Of a DNA stretch of 64,000 nucleotides, positions 51,756 to 61,400 are shown piece by piece (the first letter of the stretch is position 1; the number at the start of each line of letters is the position of its first letter). The notes below the pieces were generated by a model. It saw nothing but the letters and a program-made list of their open reading frames with translations. It was not told the origin of the DNA and did not search any database. Where the stretch lies: assembly GCF_009876115.1 (NCBI RefSeq), contig NZ_WWSY01000005.1, positions 66,851 to 130,850 of the forward strand. Reading direction: 5' to 3'. The position numbers and the translations under genes were made by a program. This DNA is from Collinsella aerofaciens. Its GTDB lineage: Bacteria; Actinomycetota; Coriobacteriia; Coriobacteriales; Coriobacteriaceae.

Positions 51756-52181
51756 ATGCCGTGCGAGAACAGCGCCCGCAAGCGCAGCAAGACGATGGCG
51801 TTTCGCTGCACGCCCGAGGAGCACAAGCTCATATGCGAGATGGCAGCCTGGAGCGGCATGAGCAGGCAGGACTACATCATCGCCAAGCTCACCGATACCC
51901 AGGTCGAGGTGAGGCCCTCTGTAAGCGTGCAGAAGGCGTTGAAGGACTCGATGGCGGAGTTGTCCAAGGAAGTACGGCTGGCGGCCTCCTACGGCGAGCT
52001 GAGCGAGTCCCTGCAGCAGAGGATCGAGCTCGTGATGAGGTTCTTCCTGGCGCTCGGCGAGGGGGTTGAGGCACCAGTGACGGAAGCGCCACCGCAAACC
52101 TCGCATTTGGAAGAGCCGACAACATCCGTCATGGATGCGGGCTCCGACACCGCAAGCATCTTCGAGATGGGGCGCATGTAA
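51756..52181 (+). CDS. MobC-like / ribbon-helix-helix protein
   Basis: 141 residues. N-terminal RKRSKTMAFRCTPEEHKLICEMAAWSGMSRQDYIIAKL resembles the DNA-binding domain of relaxosome accessory proteins (MobC). A central helical region and a disordered Thr/Pro/Glu-rich tail follow. It starts five bases after the integrase stop, so it belongs to the same operon. No relaxase is present, so the island may be mobilised in trans or this protein may serve another role. Converges with the DUF262 gene. Confidence 0.65.
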   Translation: MPCENSARKRSKTMAFRCTPEEHKLICEMAAWSGMSRQDYIIAKLTDTQVEVRPSVSVQKALKDSMAELSKEVRLAASYGELSESLQQRIELVMRFFLALGEGVEAPVTEAPPQTSHLEEPTTSVMDAGSDTASIFEMGRM

Positions 52182-52184
52182 GGT

Positions 52185-53888
52185 TTAACGCCAGACCTCC
52201 AACGCCTTGTCCGCAAGCCATTCGGCGCGATCGGCGATATCGCCCTCGTCCCAAGACTCCTTCTCCAGGGCGCCGGCCATGGTCGCAAGGCCGGCGGCGC
52301 AGAGGGCAAGACCGTCCTTGTATCCCTTTCCCTGCTTCTTGGTGGGCCAATCGGCATCGCGGATGGAGGCGTTGAGCGAATGCGTGATGATGGCGAGGTT
52401 GCCGAGCGTGAGGAGCTTCCTGTCCCTTCGCGTGGCAGCCTCATCGTCGAGGGCTCCCCATTTGTTGCGCCACTTCTTGGGCATCATGTGCTCGAGGGTG
52501 TACTGGTTGAACCCGAGCAGGGCCGTGCTGCTCATGCCTGGGCGAATGGCGCTTTCCAGCAGATAGAGAACGCCCTTGGACTGAAGGTTGTACAGACACG
52601 ATTCCTCGAACGCCCTTCGAACCTCGTCATCGCCGGGCATGTACGTCGTCGCCTCTTCGTTTGCTTCAAGAGCCTTCCTCAGCGCCTCCGCGTCCTTCAC
52701 CTCGTTCAGGATCAGCGAGGTGAACAGCCTGTTGTAGTTCTTCGTGGTCGCCTGAACCAGCGTTCGGCGGACGATGTAGCTCTCAAGCAGGGCGAAGACC
52801 TCGGATTCCTCGCCCGAAGACTCCGCGTTCTTGCGAACGTAGAGCACGTACGGGATGAGCGTCGAGTTCTTGAGGCCGAATATCAGCACGTTCAGGCGCT
52901 CGACGCCGGGAGCGGAGGGGATGTCCGCGTCGCAGTAGCCGGGGTCGAACGTGGACTCGAACACCTCGGCATACGCCTTCATGCTGTCGAGGATCTCGTC
53001 CTTGTCTCCGTTGCAGTACCTGCCGATGAAGTCCTTGTAGGACTGGAAGAGGTTGGACGTGCGCGAATAGAAGAGCTTGTCCTCGGTCGTGACGCCGCGC
53101 TTCTTGTCCTGAACCAGGATCTGGAGGAACGCGTCGAAGAACAGGTCGACGAGCGTGCGCTTGATGCGCCCGGTAACGACCTCCTGCTCCCAATACTCCC
53201 TCTTCTCCGCCGTGGGTTCGAAGACGTCCTCCCAGCACTCCTTGAACGCCTGCTCGTTCTCGCGGTTGAAGAAGTAGTTCTTGAGGAGCTCCGCCGTCGT
53301 CAGGCGCACCCCGAGCGAGTTGATGGTGTCGAATATCTGCTGCTCGTCCTCGCCCTCGGTGAGATCGATGCAGACGAACTGGACGTTCGACTTGATCGTG
53401 TTCCTGTCGACCTTCTCTGGGTCGATGTTCTTGAGGAAATAGTTGTAGGCAAGGACGATGGACGAGGAGCCCTCGACAGGCTCGCAGCCCGTGGCGCTGA
53501 CGACCTTCTCGAAATCCTGCCGGTCGTACTTGCCATGTCTCAAGGCGACTTCGCCGGTCTCCAGGACGAAATCTCGCTCGAACAGCCTATCGGCGTCGAT
53601 TCTCGCGCAGAGTGCCTTGAAGAAGATGACCATGGTCGTGAGGCGCTGCTGGCCGTCGATGACTGTGCGAACCTCGGACACCTCGGACCAAGTGTTGCCG
53701 GAGGAGGCTTGCTTCAGGATGATCGAGCCCAGGAAATAAGGTCGCTTCGAAGCCGTGACGAACTCCATGTCGCCGAGGAAGCGCTCCCATTGCTCTTCTC
53801 CCCAGACGTACGCCCTTTGGTAGAAAGGTATTTCGAGCAGGCGCGATCCGTTGAACACGCCGCTTATCGTAGATTTTCCTGCATCCAT
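52185..53888 (-). CDS. DUF262/DUF1524 protein (GmrSD/SspE-like restriction nuclease)
   Basis: 567 residues. N-terminal DUF262 with IPFYQRAYVWGEEQWE and DGQQRLTT (78-85), a ParB-like NTPase fold, and NSLGVRLTTAELLKNYFF. The C-terminal DUF1524 region is HNH-like with YTLEHMMPKKW and LGNLAIITHSLNASI. Proteins with both domains act as nucleotide-driven nucleases against modified phage DNA (type IV GmrSD, SspE). Last gene of the minus-strand defence operon, 70 bases after the helicase gene, so it may have its own start signal. No phosphorothioation genes are nearby. Confidence 0.88.
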   Translation of the reverse strand: MDAGKSTISGVFNGSRLLEIPFYQRAYVWGEEQWERFLGDMEFVTASKRPYFLGSIILKQASSGNTWSEVSEVRTVIDGQQRLTTMVIFFKALCARIDADRLFERDFVLETGEVALRHGKYDRQDFEKVVSATGCEPVEGSSSIVLAYNYFLKNIDPEKVDRNTIKSNVQFVCIDLTEGEDEQQIFDTINSLGVRLTTAELLKNYFFNRENEQAFKECWEDVFEPTAEKREYWEQEVVTGRIKRTLVDLFFDAFLQILVQDKKRGVTTEDKLFYSRTSNLFQSYKDFIGRYCNGDKDEILDSMKAYAEVFESTFDPGYCDADIPSAPGVERLNVLIFGLKNSTLIPYVLYVRKNAESSGEESEVFALLESYIVRRTLVQATTKNYNRLFTSLILNEVKDAEALRKALEANEEATTYMPGDDEVRRAFEESCLYNLQSKGVLYLLESAIRPGMSSTALLGFNQYTLEHMMPKKWRNKWGALDDEAATRRDRKLLTLGNLAIITHSLNASIRDADWPTKKQGKGYKDGLALCAAGLATMAGALEKESWDEGDIADRAEWLADKALEVWR

Positions 53889-53958
53889 CCTTAAAGCCCT
53901 ATCTTTCCTTCGCAGTTGTTACTTATGAGCCAATATCGTCAGTGCGCCGTTCGGCCTC

Positions 53959-55902
53959 TTAGTATTCCAGGCTCTTGGCATCTTCTCCCAGCAGGCGCTC
54001 GAAGACGATACGCAGGTCCTCGTCATCGAGGTAGCCGCCCTCAAGGCAGCCGCGGTCGATGGCGTCGAGCATCGTCTGCTCCTTCTCCTTCAAGCGGTCG
54101 TAGATCACGGCGTCGAGGGATAGCTCCCTGCCGTCGCGCATGAACTTCTCGCGCATGAAGTAGTAGCGCGTCTTCTGGTCGTCGGGCAGGCCCAGACGGT
54201 GTATGCGGTCCTTTGACTGCAGCAGGTGCACCAAGTTGTAGCTGTACTCGAAATACACCGCGTCGTGGCAGACGCTGTGCAGAGAGACCGACTCGGCAAG
54301 CGTCTGCGGGTTGGTCACGAGCACCCTGAAGCGCCCCGCGCGGAAGTCGTCCAGAATCTCGCGTCTCTCTTCCTGTGGCGTGGCGCCGTAGATCGCCTCT
54401 GCCGGAATCCCCATGGCGGCGAGGTCGCGGCGGAGGTTGCTGATGCTGCGTACGAAGATGCACCATACTATGACGGGGCGGCCTTCGGCGACGATGCGCT
54501 CCACGAGCCGCTCGCACGCCACGAGCTTCGAGCTCGGGCGGCTTCGCTCGATGGCCTCGTAGAACGTCTGCGAGAAGTCGACGTAGTCGATATCCGAGTA
54601 GTCATCGCCGACCTGGTCGAGCACGTACTCGAGGTCGCCTGGGTCCACTGCAGAGCAGAGCATCTCGGGGTCGCTCTCGAGCTGCAGGGTGCGTATGATC
54701 CTCGCGAGCGCGTTGGGGCAAGACGCGTACAGGACTCGCAGCAATGTGTCCTCATCGGGCGTCGCCTCGACCTCCACGATCTCGTCGGGCTCCGGGCGCG
54801 GCACGCCGAGCTCGTCCTTGTTCGTTCGGCAGAAGAAGGGCGCCAGGCTGTCGTTGAGGCTTGCCTGGAGGTCCGCATCGGGCGCGCGGAGCTCGCCCGG
54901 CTCGTAGCCGAAGAACGTGTCGTAGTCCTCGGGGTACAGGATGTGCAGCAGGTTGTAGATGTCCTGGTAGGTGTTCGGGATGGGCGTTCCCGTAAGGGCG
55001 ATCACGAACTTCGCGCCGTCGGCCGCCTCGAGCGCGGCTTCCGCGCGCCTGCCGCCGATGGCCTTCACCCGGTGCACCTCGTCGAAGACGAGCAGGGTCT
55101 GGTCGGGGATGATGGCATGCAGCTCCCGCACGTAGCCCGAGAGCGACTCGTAGTTGAACGTGAACAGGTTGCACGCGCCGCTGTCGAGCGACAGCGCGTT
55201 GCGCCTGCGCTCGGTCGACATCGCCGCTATGGCGGGGTCTCCCAGCGAGAAGCAGCTCAAAGGCAGCTTATCCCCGAAGGTGGCGACCCACTCCTTCTCC
55301 CACGACTCGAAGCCGTTCTTGGGGCAAACCACCACGATGCGGCGCGCGAGCCCCAAATGGCGAAGGTAGGCGAACACGCCGAGCACCGTCGCGGTCTTGC
55401 CGGCGCCGGGCACCGAGAAGTCGGCCGCGCGCCCAACCGTCGCCATGAAGAAGGCGTCGAGCATCTGCCGGTCGCGCAGGGGACGCACCATCGAGGCGTT
55501 CACTACGTCGCGGAACTCCCGGAAGCGCGGCCCCAGCTGGGGGTCGTCGGCGATGCCCTCGGCGGTCTGCGCCTTGATGGCCAACCCCACCTCGGAGCGC
55601 TCGCGGATGTAGGTCTCGCCGGCGTTCACGAAGGCGCCGAAGCTCGGGTCAACCGCGACCTCGACGCCGTGGCCGTCGGCCTCCATGATCGCCTCGAGCA
55701 TGTCCTGGCACTCGCGAAGGCCCATGCCGCCGTCGAGTAGGATGCGGTCGCGATCGGTGCCGTCGACGGCGCTCGCCGGGTAGTACAGCCAGGCGCGCCA
55801 TGCGGCCGAGGCCATGAACGAGGCGATGTCTTGCCCCTCGATGCGCAGGTACATGCCGGGGCGCGCCTCGTCGTAGCAGACGACGGCCCTAGGCGCGCTC
55901 AT
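53959..55902 (-). CDS. SNF2-type DEAD/DEAH helicase-like ATPase
   Basis: 647 residues from ATG 55902 (GTG 55911 also possible). Walker A VPGAGKTATVLGVF, Walker B VFDEVHRVK, motif III ALTGTPIPNTYQDIYN, and C-terminal motifs VIVWCIFVRSI, NPQTLAESVSLHSVCHDAVYFEYSYN and QSKDRIHRLG identify a Swi2/Snf2-like translocase. The N-terminal ~170 residues are specific to this protein. It overlaps the end of the ParB-like gene. Likely DNA-translocating partner of the neighbouring proteins. Confidence 0.88.
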   Translation of the reverse strand: MSAPRAVVCYDEARPGMYLRIEGQDIASFMASAAWRAWLYYPASAVDGTDRDRILLDGGMGLRECQDMLEAIMEADGHGVEVAVDPSFGAFVNAGETYIRERSEVGLAIKAQTAEGIADDPQLGPRFREFRDVVNASMVRPLRDRQMLDAFFMATVGRAADFSVPGAGKTATVLGVFAYLRHLGLARRIVVVCPKNGFESWEKEWVATFGDKLPLSCFSLGDPAIAAMSTERRRNALSLDSGACNLFTFNYESLSGYVRELHAIIPDQTLLVFDEVHRVKAIGGRRAEAALEAADGAKFVIALTGTPIPNTYQDIYNLLHILYPEDYDTFFGYEPGELRAPDADLQASLNDSLAPFFCRTNKDELGVPRPEPDEIVEVEATPDEDTLLRVLYASCPNALARIIRTLQLESDPEMLCSAVDPGDLEYVLDQVGDDYSDIDYVDFSQTFYEAIERSRPSSKLVACERLVERIVAEGRPVIVWCIFVRSISNLRRDLAAMGIPAEAIYGATPQEERREILDDFRAGRFRVLVTNPQTLAESVSLHSVCHDAVYFEYSYNLVHLLQSKDRIHRLGLPDDQKTRYYFMREKFMRDGRELSLDAVIYDRLKEKEQTMLDAIDRGCLEGGYLDDEDLRIVFERLLGEDAKSLEY

Positions 55903-57100
55903 CGATCTCACCGATCAGCTCTTCCACCTTGTCGGCGACGGCAACGAGGTTGCGGCGCACCTTCTCGAGCTCGTCGGGTCCCAGCACGTCGAGCATCTCG
56001 GGAAGGATCTTCTCGAGCTCGGAGAGGCAGTCGGCGGATTTCTTGGCGGGCGTGTCCATGAGCTTGACGCGGCGCACGGTCTCTCTTGCGCGGTCGCCTG
56101 CGCGCTTGAAGCCGTCGACGAGGTTGCCGTCCGAGCGCAGCTCGCTCACCTTCTCGCGCGTGAGGGCGTCGGGACCCATCTTCTCGAGGAGCTCGGACAT
56201 GGCCTGCAGCTCGGCGGCCTTGAAGTCGGCCTCCGCATCCGTGCCTGCCACGCTGCCGAAGTCTCTCACGTATCGGGTGATGTCGCCCTCGGGCTGCACC
56301 ACCATGTTGGCGAACATGAGTCGTTTGACAAGCTGTTTGTCGCGCCTGTTGTCGTACTTCTTCAGCACGCGGCTGAACTCGCCCAAGGGGCCATCGACCT
56401 TGAGGGCGCGGGCGAGGTGGTACTGCTCGGGGGCCTGGCAGAATTCGAGGAACTCCTCCATGTACTGGGCGCGGTCGACGAGTTTTTTCACCTCCGCCTC
56501 GGTCATGCCCGTCGCGTTGCCGTACTCCGCAGGGGTTATGAGGTGGTTCTTAACCACGTCGCGGTATACGCCGACGAGGCGGTCGACGGGATCGTACGCC
56601 ACCTTCTCCTCTTCGCCGATTTGGATGGCGAGCTCGAGCAGCTTGATGCGCTTGGGGTCGCTGCCTGTGGCGTCGTCGAGGATGGCGGCCTCGAACCAGC
56701 CCGCCTCGTTGTTCGCCCGCGCGAGGCGGCGGACGCAGGTCAGGCGTCGGTTGCCGTCGATGACGCGTCCGTCGTTGAGCACGATGCCCGGCCTAAGCTG
56801 GCCGCGAAGGGCGATGCTCTTCTCGGTCTTCCTGAGCGCGCCGGGGTTGCTCTCGACGATGAAGTCCTCGATGACGCCGTTGTACTCGTCGCGGCCAAGG
56901 GCGAGCAGATCCGCGCCCTGCGCGGAGTTGTACTCGCTTACCCAAGTGGCGATGCGGTCGTTCTGGTCGTTGTAGAACAGCAGATCGCACTTGATGCGGT
57001 AGATGTCGAAGTCGCGCGTCACGTTGTCGATGGAGTGCTTCTCCTTGCGACCCGTCGGCAGGACGTTGCCAGTCGCGATCCCTTCCTCAAGCAAGCTCAT
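55889..57100 (-). CDS. ParB/Srx-fold protein of defence operon
   Basis: 403 residues, AAGGAGG before ATG 57100. Residues about 90-130 (SIALRGQLRPGIVLNDGRVIDGNRRLTCVRRL) match the ParB N-terminal domain: R-G-Q-L-x-P-G substrate strand and DGNRRL in place of GERR. This fold binds CTP or acts as a nuclease or ATPase in defence proteins. The rest is helical with a possible helix-turn-helix (ITPAEYGNATGMTEAEVKKLVDRA) and coiled C-terminus. It overlaps genes on both sides, so the trio is tightly coupled. Confidence 0.8.
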   Translation of the reverse strand: MSLLEEGIATGNVLPTGRKEKHSIDNVTRDFDIYRIKCDLLFYNDQNDRIATWVSEYNSAQGADLLALGRDEYNGVIEDFIVESNPGALRKTEKSIALRGQLRPGIVLNDGRVIDGNRRLTCVRRLARANNEAGWFEAAILDDATGSDPKRIKLLELAIQIGEEEKVAYDPVDRLVGVYRDVVKNHLITPAEYGNATGMTEAEVKKLVDRAQYMEEFLEFCQAPEQYHLARALKVDGPLGEFSRVLKKYDNRRDKQLVKRLMFANMVVQPEGDITRYVRDFGSVAGTDAEADFKAAELQAMSELLEKMGPDALTREKVSELRSDGNLVDGFKRAGDRARETVRRVKLMDTPAKKSADCLSELEKILPEMLDVLGPDELEKVRRNLVAVADKVEELIGEIDERA

Positions 57101-58400
57101 TTCGTGCCTCCTTCTTCCATGCCTCCATGGATGAGTAATATGCGTCCCCGATGTCGTCGTAGTAGACGTCGGAGTTGTAAATGGTCGTCGTCAGAAGCGG
57201 TGCCGGGCACGTGATGCCCAGATCGTTCGCGAGCAGTCTCGGCAGGTCATCGCGCTCGATTCCCTCATGGTGGGCGACGATCCACTCGATGAGGTCGGCT
57301 GCGGAAAGCCGCCCCTCGCCTCCGGCGACGAACACCTTGGTTCCGGCGAGCGTGCAGCTGCGCAGGAGCCCTCCCGCGTCGAGCAGTCCCTCGTAGAAGT
57401 CGTCGGGCATGTCCAGCCCGTACAGCGGATGCGGAGTGGCGCCGCCCGCGCGCAGGCTCGCCACGGTGAAGGGCTCGCCTTCGGGCGCATCCACGCTCAC
57501 CGCGGGCGCGTACGACTCGATGTCCGCCATGCGCGCGCCTAGCACGTCGTGCAGCCGCGAGAACGAGATGTAGCTGTCGCCCTCGTAGAGAAGTAAGCGG
57601 TGGTCCGAAAGCGCCTGGCGCAGCACCTGGCGGAAGGCGGGGTGCTGCCACACGGCGTTCTCGAAGCCGGCGTCGCCCTTCGCGAAAGACGGATGCTCGG
57701 CCAGCAGCCGCGTGAAGTGGTCGTTCGGGGTGCTCCCTTCTCGGAAGAGCAAGCCGCGGTCCTCGTAGTAGCCCGCATCCTCGATGCCGCGGTCGAGCGC
57801 TTCGGGCGGATCGTCGGGAAACTCGAAGGCGAAGCGCCGACGCACGAGGCCTTCGTCGCAGATGCGGCCGGCAAGCTCCCGGGCAAGGAAGCCCTCGAGG
57901 GTGGGTGCCTCGCGCTCGGTGTCGTGCGCTACGGGCACATCCGCACGGGAGGCCGGGGCGCCCGTCGGGCATTCAGCGACCTCGACGCCAAGCCACTCCG
58001 AGAAGCTCACGTCCGCGGGCTCGGCGAACAGGTCGAGCCATATCGCGGCGATGCCTGCGCTGAAGCCGTATTCGCGCTCGTAGGCTTTCGCGGCGACGTT
58101 TCTGGGCTCGTCCGCATGGCGCTCGGCGAAGGCGCGCACCTGACGGCGGCGGTCGACCTTGCCGAACCCGACAGAGAGGTGGTCGCCCAGGGTGACGCCC
58201 TCGTCTGCGTTCCAGAAGACCTGCTTCAGCTCATCGTAGAGAGCGATGGGCGTGGTGATCCCCACGCGCCTTAGCTCATTGCGCGAGACGCGAAAGACTA
58301 GACGGGCGCAAAGTTCGGTATCCTCACGCCGTGCCGCACTCACCGCCGCTCGCGCAGCCTCTGCACGCCCATCCTGTTTGCTGTCGACTACTTCCGCCAC
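57087..58400 (-). CDS. Unknown protein of the defence operon
   Basis: 437 residues from GTG 58400. No motif I recognise. The N-terminus (about 1-110) is basic and helical; two stretches resemble winged-helix folds: RRVGITTPIALYDELKQVFW, and the C-terminal DLIEWIVAHHEGIERDDLPRLLANDLGI followed by a Tyr/Asp-rich tail. EGDSYISFSRLHDVLG may be a third helical unit. It starts three bases after the large helicase gene and overlaps the ParB-like gene by 14 bases; it may provide DNA binding or target recognition for them. Confidence 0.7.
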   Translation of the reverse strand: MAEVVDSKQDGRAEAARAAVSAARREDTELCARLVFRVSRNELRRVGITTPIALYDELKQVFWNADEGVTLGDHLSVGFGKVDRRRQVRAFAERHADEPRNVAAKAYEREYGFSAGIAAIWLDLFAEPADVSFSEWLGVEVAECPTGAPASRADVPVAHDTEREAPTLEGFLARELAGRICDEGLVRRRFAFEFPDDPPEALDRGIEDAGYYEDRGLLFREGSTPNDHFTRLLAEHPSFAKGDAGFENAVWQHPAFRQVLRQALSDHRLLLYEGDSYISFSRLHDVLGARMADIESYAPAVSVDAPEGEPFTVASLRAGGATPHPLYGLDMPDDFYEGLLDAGGLLRSCTLAGTKVFVAGGEGRLSAADLIEWIVAHHEGIERDDLPRLLANDLGITCPAPLLTTTIYNSDVYYDDIGDAYYSSMEAWKKEARNELA

Positions 58401-58403
58401 GCG

Positions 58404-61400
58404 CTACGCCTCGCCCAGCTTGGGCCCGAAGACGCGCTCGACGTATGCCTCCAGCGTGCCCTCCTTGGCGAGCTCCGCGGCGTCCGCGAGCTCGAAGTTA
58501 GAGTCACATCCTTGGCCGACCTCGTCGTGGAAACCCAGGATGAAGTGGGTGGCAATCTCGTAGATAATCTTGGTGGGCGCGATGCCGAACACCTGATGCT
58601 CCAGGATGTGGTCCAAACGCTCGCGGTCGTCCGGGAAGGCGGCCTTCATGCCCTCGCTTCGGTACAGGCGCTTGATGATCTCGGTGATGTAGAGGCCAGA
58701 CTTCATATACAGGTCGGCGAAGGTGTGGCTCGGGTCATCGAAGCAGCCCGGGTTCTCCTTCTCGAAGAGGTCCACCATCTGAACCACGACGTTGCGCGGC
58801 GTGAAGATCTGATTGGTCTTCTGGGGCGGCACGTAGTCGAAGATGTCCTCTGTCTGGGACTCGTCGAAGTAATTGGCCAGGCGTTCGCGCAGCTTGATGA
58901 ACTCGCTCACGGAGTCGTTGAATACGACCTCGTCGAAGAGGTGCCCAACGAAGCGCTTTACCTCGCCGGTCTCGCCATCGGTGTAGTCGCCGCCATCACG
59001 CAAAAAGCGGAACTCATCAACGGTGATGCTCGTGACGTCCTGGAAGACGTCAGCGGGGATCACGGTGTCGAAGTTCGCGAGCGTCGTGCCCTCTTCGCCG
59101 TAGGCCATGAGGAACGACGGGATGGTACGCGAGAAGCCGCGCAGATGAGCGCGCACCTTGTCCTCGATGCCCTGCTTCTCGTCCTCTTTCTTCGCCGTCT
59201 CCACCTCGCGCACCACGGTCTCGCCGGCGCGTTGCACGAGCTCCTCGCGGGAGTCCTCGAGCTTCTGGGCGAGCGTCTGGAACGCCTCCGCTTTCTGCTC
59301 GTCATGGCGCTTGTTCACCTCGGCGCGCTCGGTCTCGCTTGTCGCCGCCTTGAGCTCGTCCTTGCGCGACTGCTCGATGCGGCGCGCCTGAATCTGGTAG
59401 TCGCCGACCTGGCGGTTGAGTTGGATGTCGGCGTCCGCCTGGACCTTGCGCTCGATCTGCTGCTGCTGGCGCGGCTTGAGCTCGCTGCCGTAGCTCTCCT
59501 TGGCGGCCTGTACCAGAGGCGCGGTCACGCTCTGCTTGAAGGCCTCCTTGAGGTTGTCGAGCATCACCCGATCGTCGTCATCGGCCTCGTGGGCTTTCGC
59601 GATGTCGTCCATGTGGCCTGAGAATTCGACGGCGATGTCGCCGTAGACCTTCGGCCCGAAGATGTCCGCAGCCTTGCCTACGACCTGCTCGTCGGGAATC
59701 TCCACCTCGCCCTCGTCGTTGATGGAGAGCTCGTCGGCCGTGCCCTCATCGATCTCGACCTTGTTCTTCTCGGCGTTCTGTGCCTTGCCCTGCTCGTAGG
59801 GATCGAAGCGCTGGATGATCTCCACGACCTCTGCCGGCGCGCGGAAGACGCTCGCGATGTTCTGGAACAGGAAGTTGCTCATAAAGCCGCGCCTGACCAC
59901 CTCGCGGGCATGGATGCGCCTCGGCACGCTGAGCACCTGCTCGGCGTCGAGCTCGACCATCTGCCCCTCTTCGTCCTCGCCGTAGACGGGGAAGAAGTTC
60001 AGCAACTGACGGATATGGCGCTCGCGCGTTTCGACATCGCCGCCGCCGCGCGCGGTCTCGCCGTACAGGTCGTTGGCGAACTGCTCAAAGATAGTAAGCG
60101 TGCGCGCCGGGTCGAAGTCGAAGACGTAGGCGTTCTCCTTGCGCGCGTAGTTGCCGCCGCCCAGGTCGAACAGGCACGGGTTCTGGCTGCGGAAGGCCGC
60201 CTGCATGTACAGTGCGGGGCTCGCCATGTTCGAGAGCATGAGCACGGCGGTCCACTCCGGCACGGTCACGCCCGTGGTCAGCTGGCCGACCGAAAGGGTG
60301 ATGGTCCTGTCGTGGTCCTTGATCGCGCGGCGTACCTTGTCGAGCGATTTCTCGTTCTCGTCATCGGCGTCGATCTTGCCGTCGCCAGCAGCGAGTACCA
60401 CCTCGTAATCCTTGAAGACGGGGTGCGCCTGCAGCTTCTTGGCGAGGGCGCGGGCGGAGTCGACGCGGTTGAGCATCCAGAACGTGTGACGCAGCTCGTC
60501 GCGCAGCCCGGGTGTCGAGAACGGGAACTTCTCCTGCGTGGTGAGCGCGTCGAGGAACTTATCCACGTCGGCGTCGTGCACGAAGCCGCCGTTGTGCTTG
60601 GTCAAGAAGAACTCGTTGAGGTCGAAGGCGAACTCGGTCTGCTCGCCATCAATCTCCATGCCGCCGCGGGCCTCCTGCTCGACGATGTCGCTCATCTGGT
60701 AGGTGAGCAGGTTGAGCTTGGGGAGGTTGGCGTAGGGGTTCGGCTGCTCAGAGTCGGCAGGCCAGTCACGCTTGGCCTGCTGCTCGTCGGCATAGGTCCA
60801 GTTGTAGATGGCGTCGTCGGCGAACTTCTCGTTTGCGATGGCCTTGAAGGGCGTGCCAGAGAGGTGCAGCGTGAAGCGGCGCTTGATGTGGTCGAATGCC
60901 ACGTCGGTCTTGAAGGTGTCCACGCCCTCGTGTGCCTCGTCGATGATGAGCACGTCCCAGGTGAGGTCGGCCACCTCGTCGAGCTTCTGGTACACGCCGC
61001 CGAAGCGGATGGAGCCCTTGAGGTCCTGAAGGCTCACGAACTCGATGAACCCCTTGGGGCCTTCCGGGTCGTTGCGGATGGCGCGCAGGTACTCCTCGCG
61101 GCTGAGGCAGTAGGGCTTGCCGGTCAGAGCGTCCACGCCGCTGATGAAGCGGTAGCCGCCCTCCAAGCCCACGAACTTCACGTAGTCGTCGTACCAGGAG
61201 TTGGCGATGGCAGGGCGGTTGGTGACGATGAGCACCTTCTGCGCGCCGATACTGCGGCACAGGTCGTATGCGGTGAGCGTCTTGCCGAAGCGCGGCTTGG
61301 CGTTCCACAGGAACTCGCCGCCGTGCGCGCCGCCCTCGTCCCAATGGGCGCGGGCGAAGGCTCCCGTCTGCTCCACTGCGCGCTGCTGCTCGGCGCGCAG

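Noticed and set aside
51756..52181. Evidence for a self-transmissible conjugative element
   Set aside because: No relaxase, coupling protein or type IV secretion genes lie in the visible part of the island.
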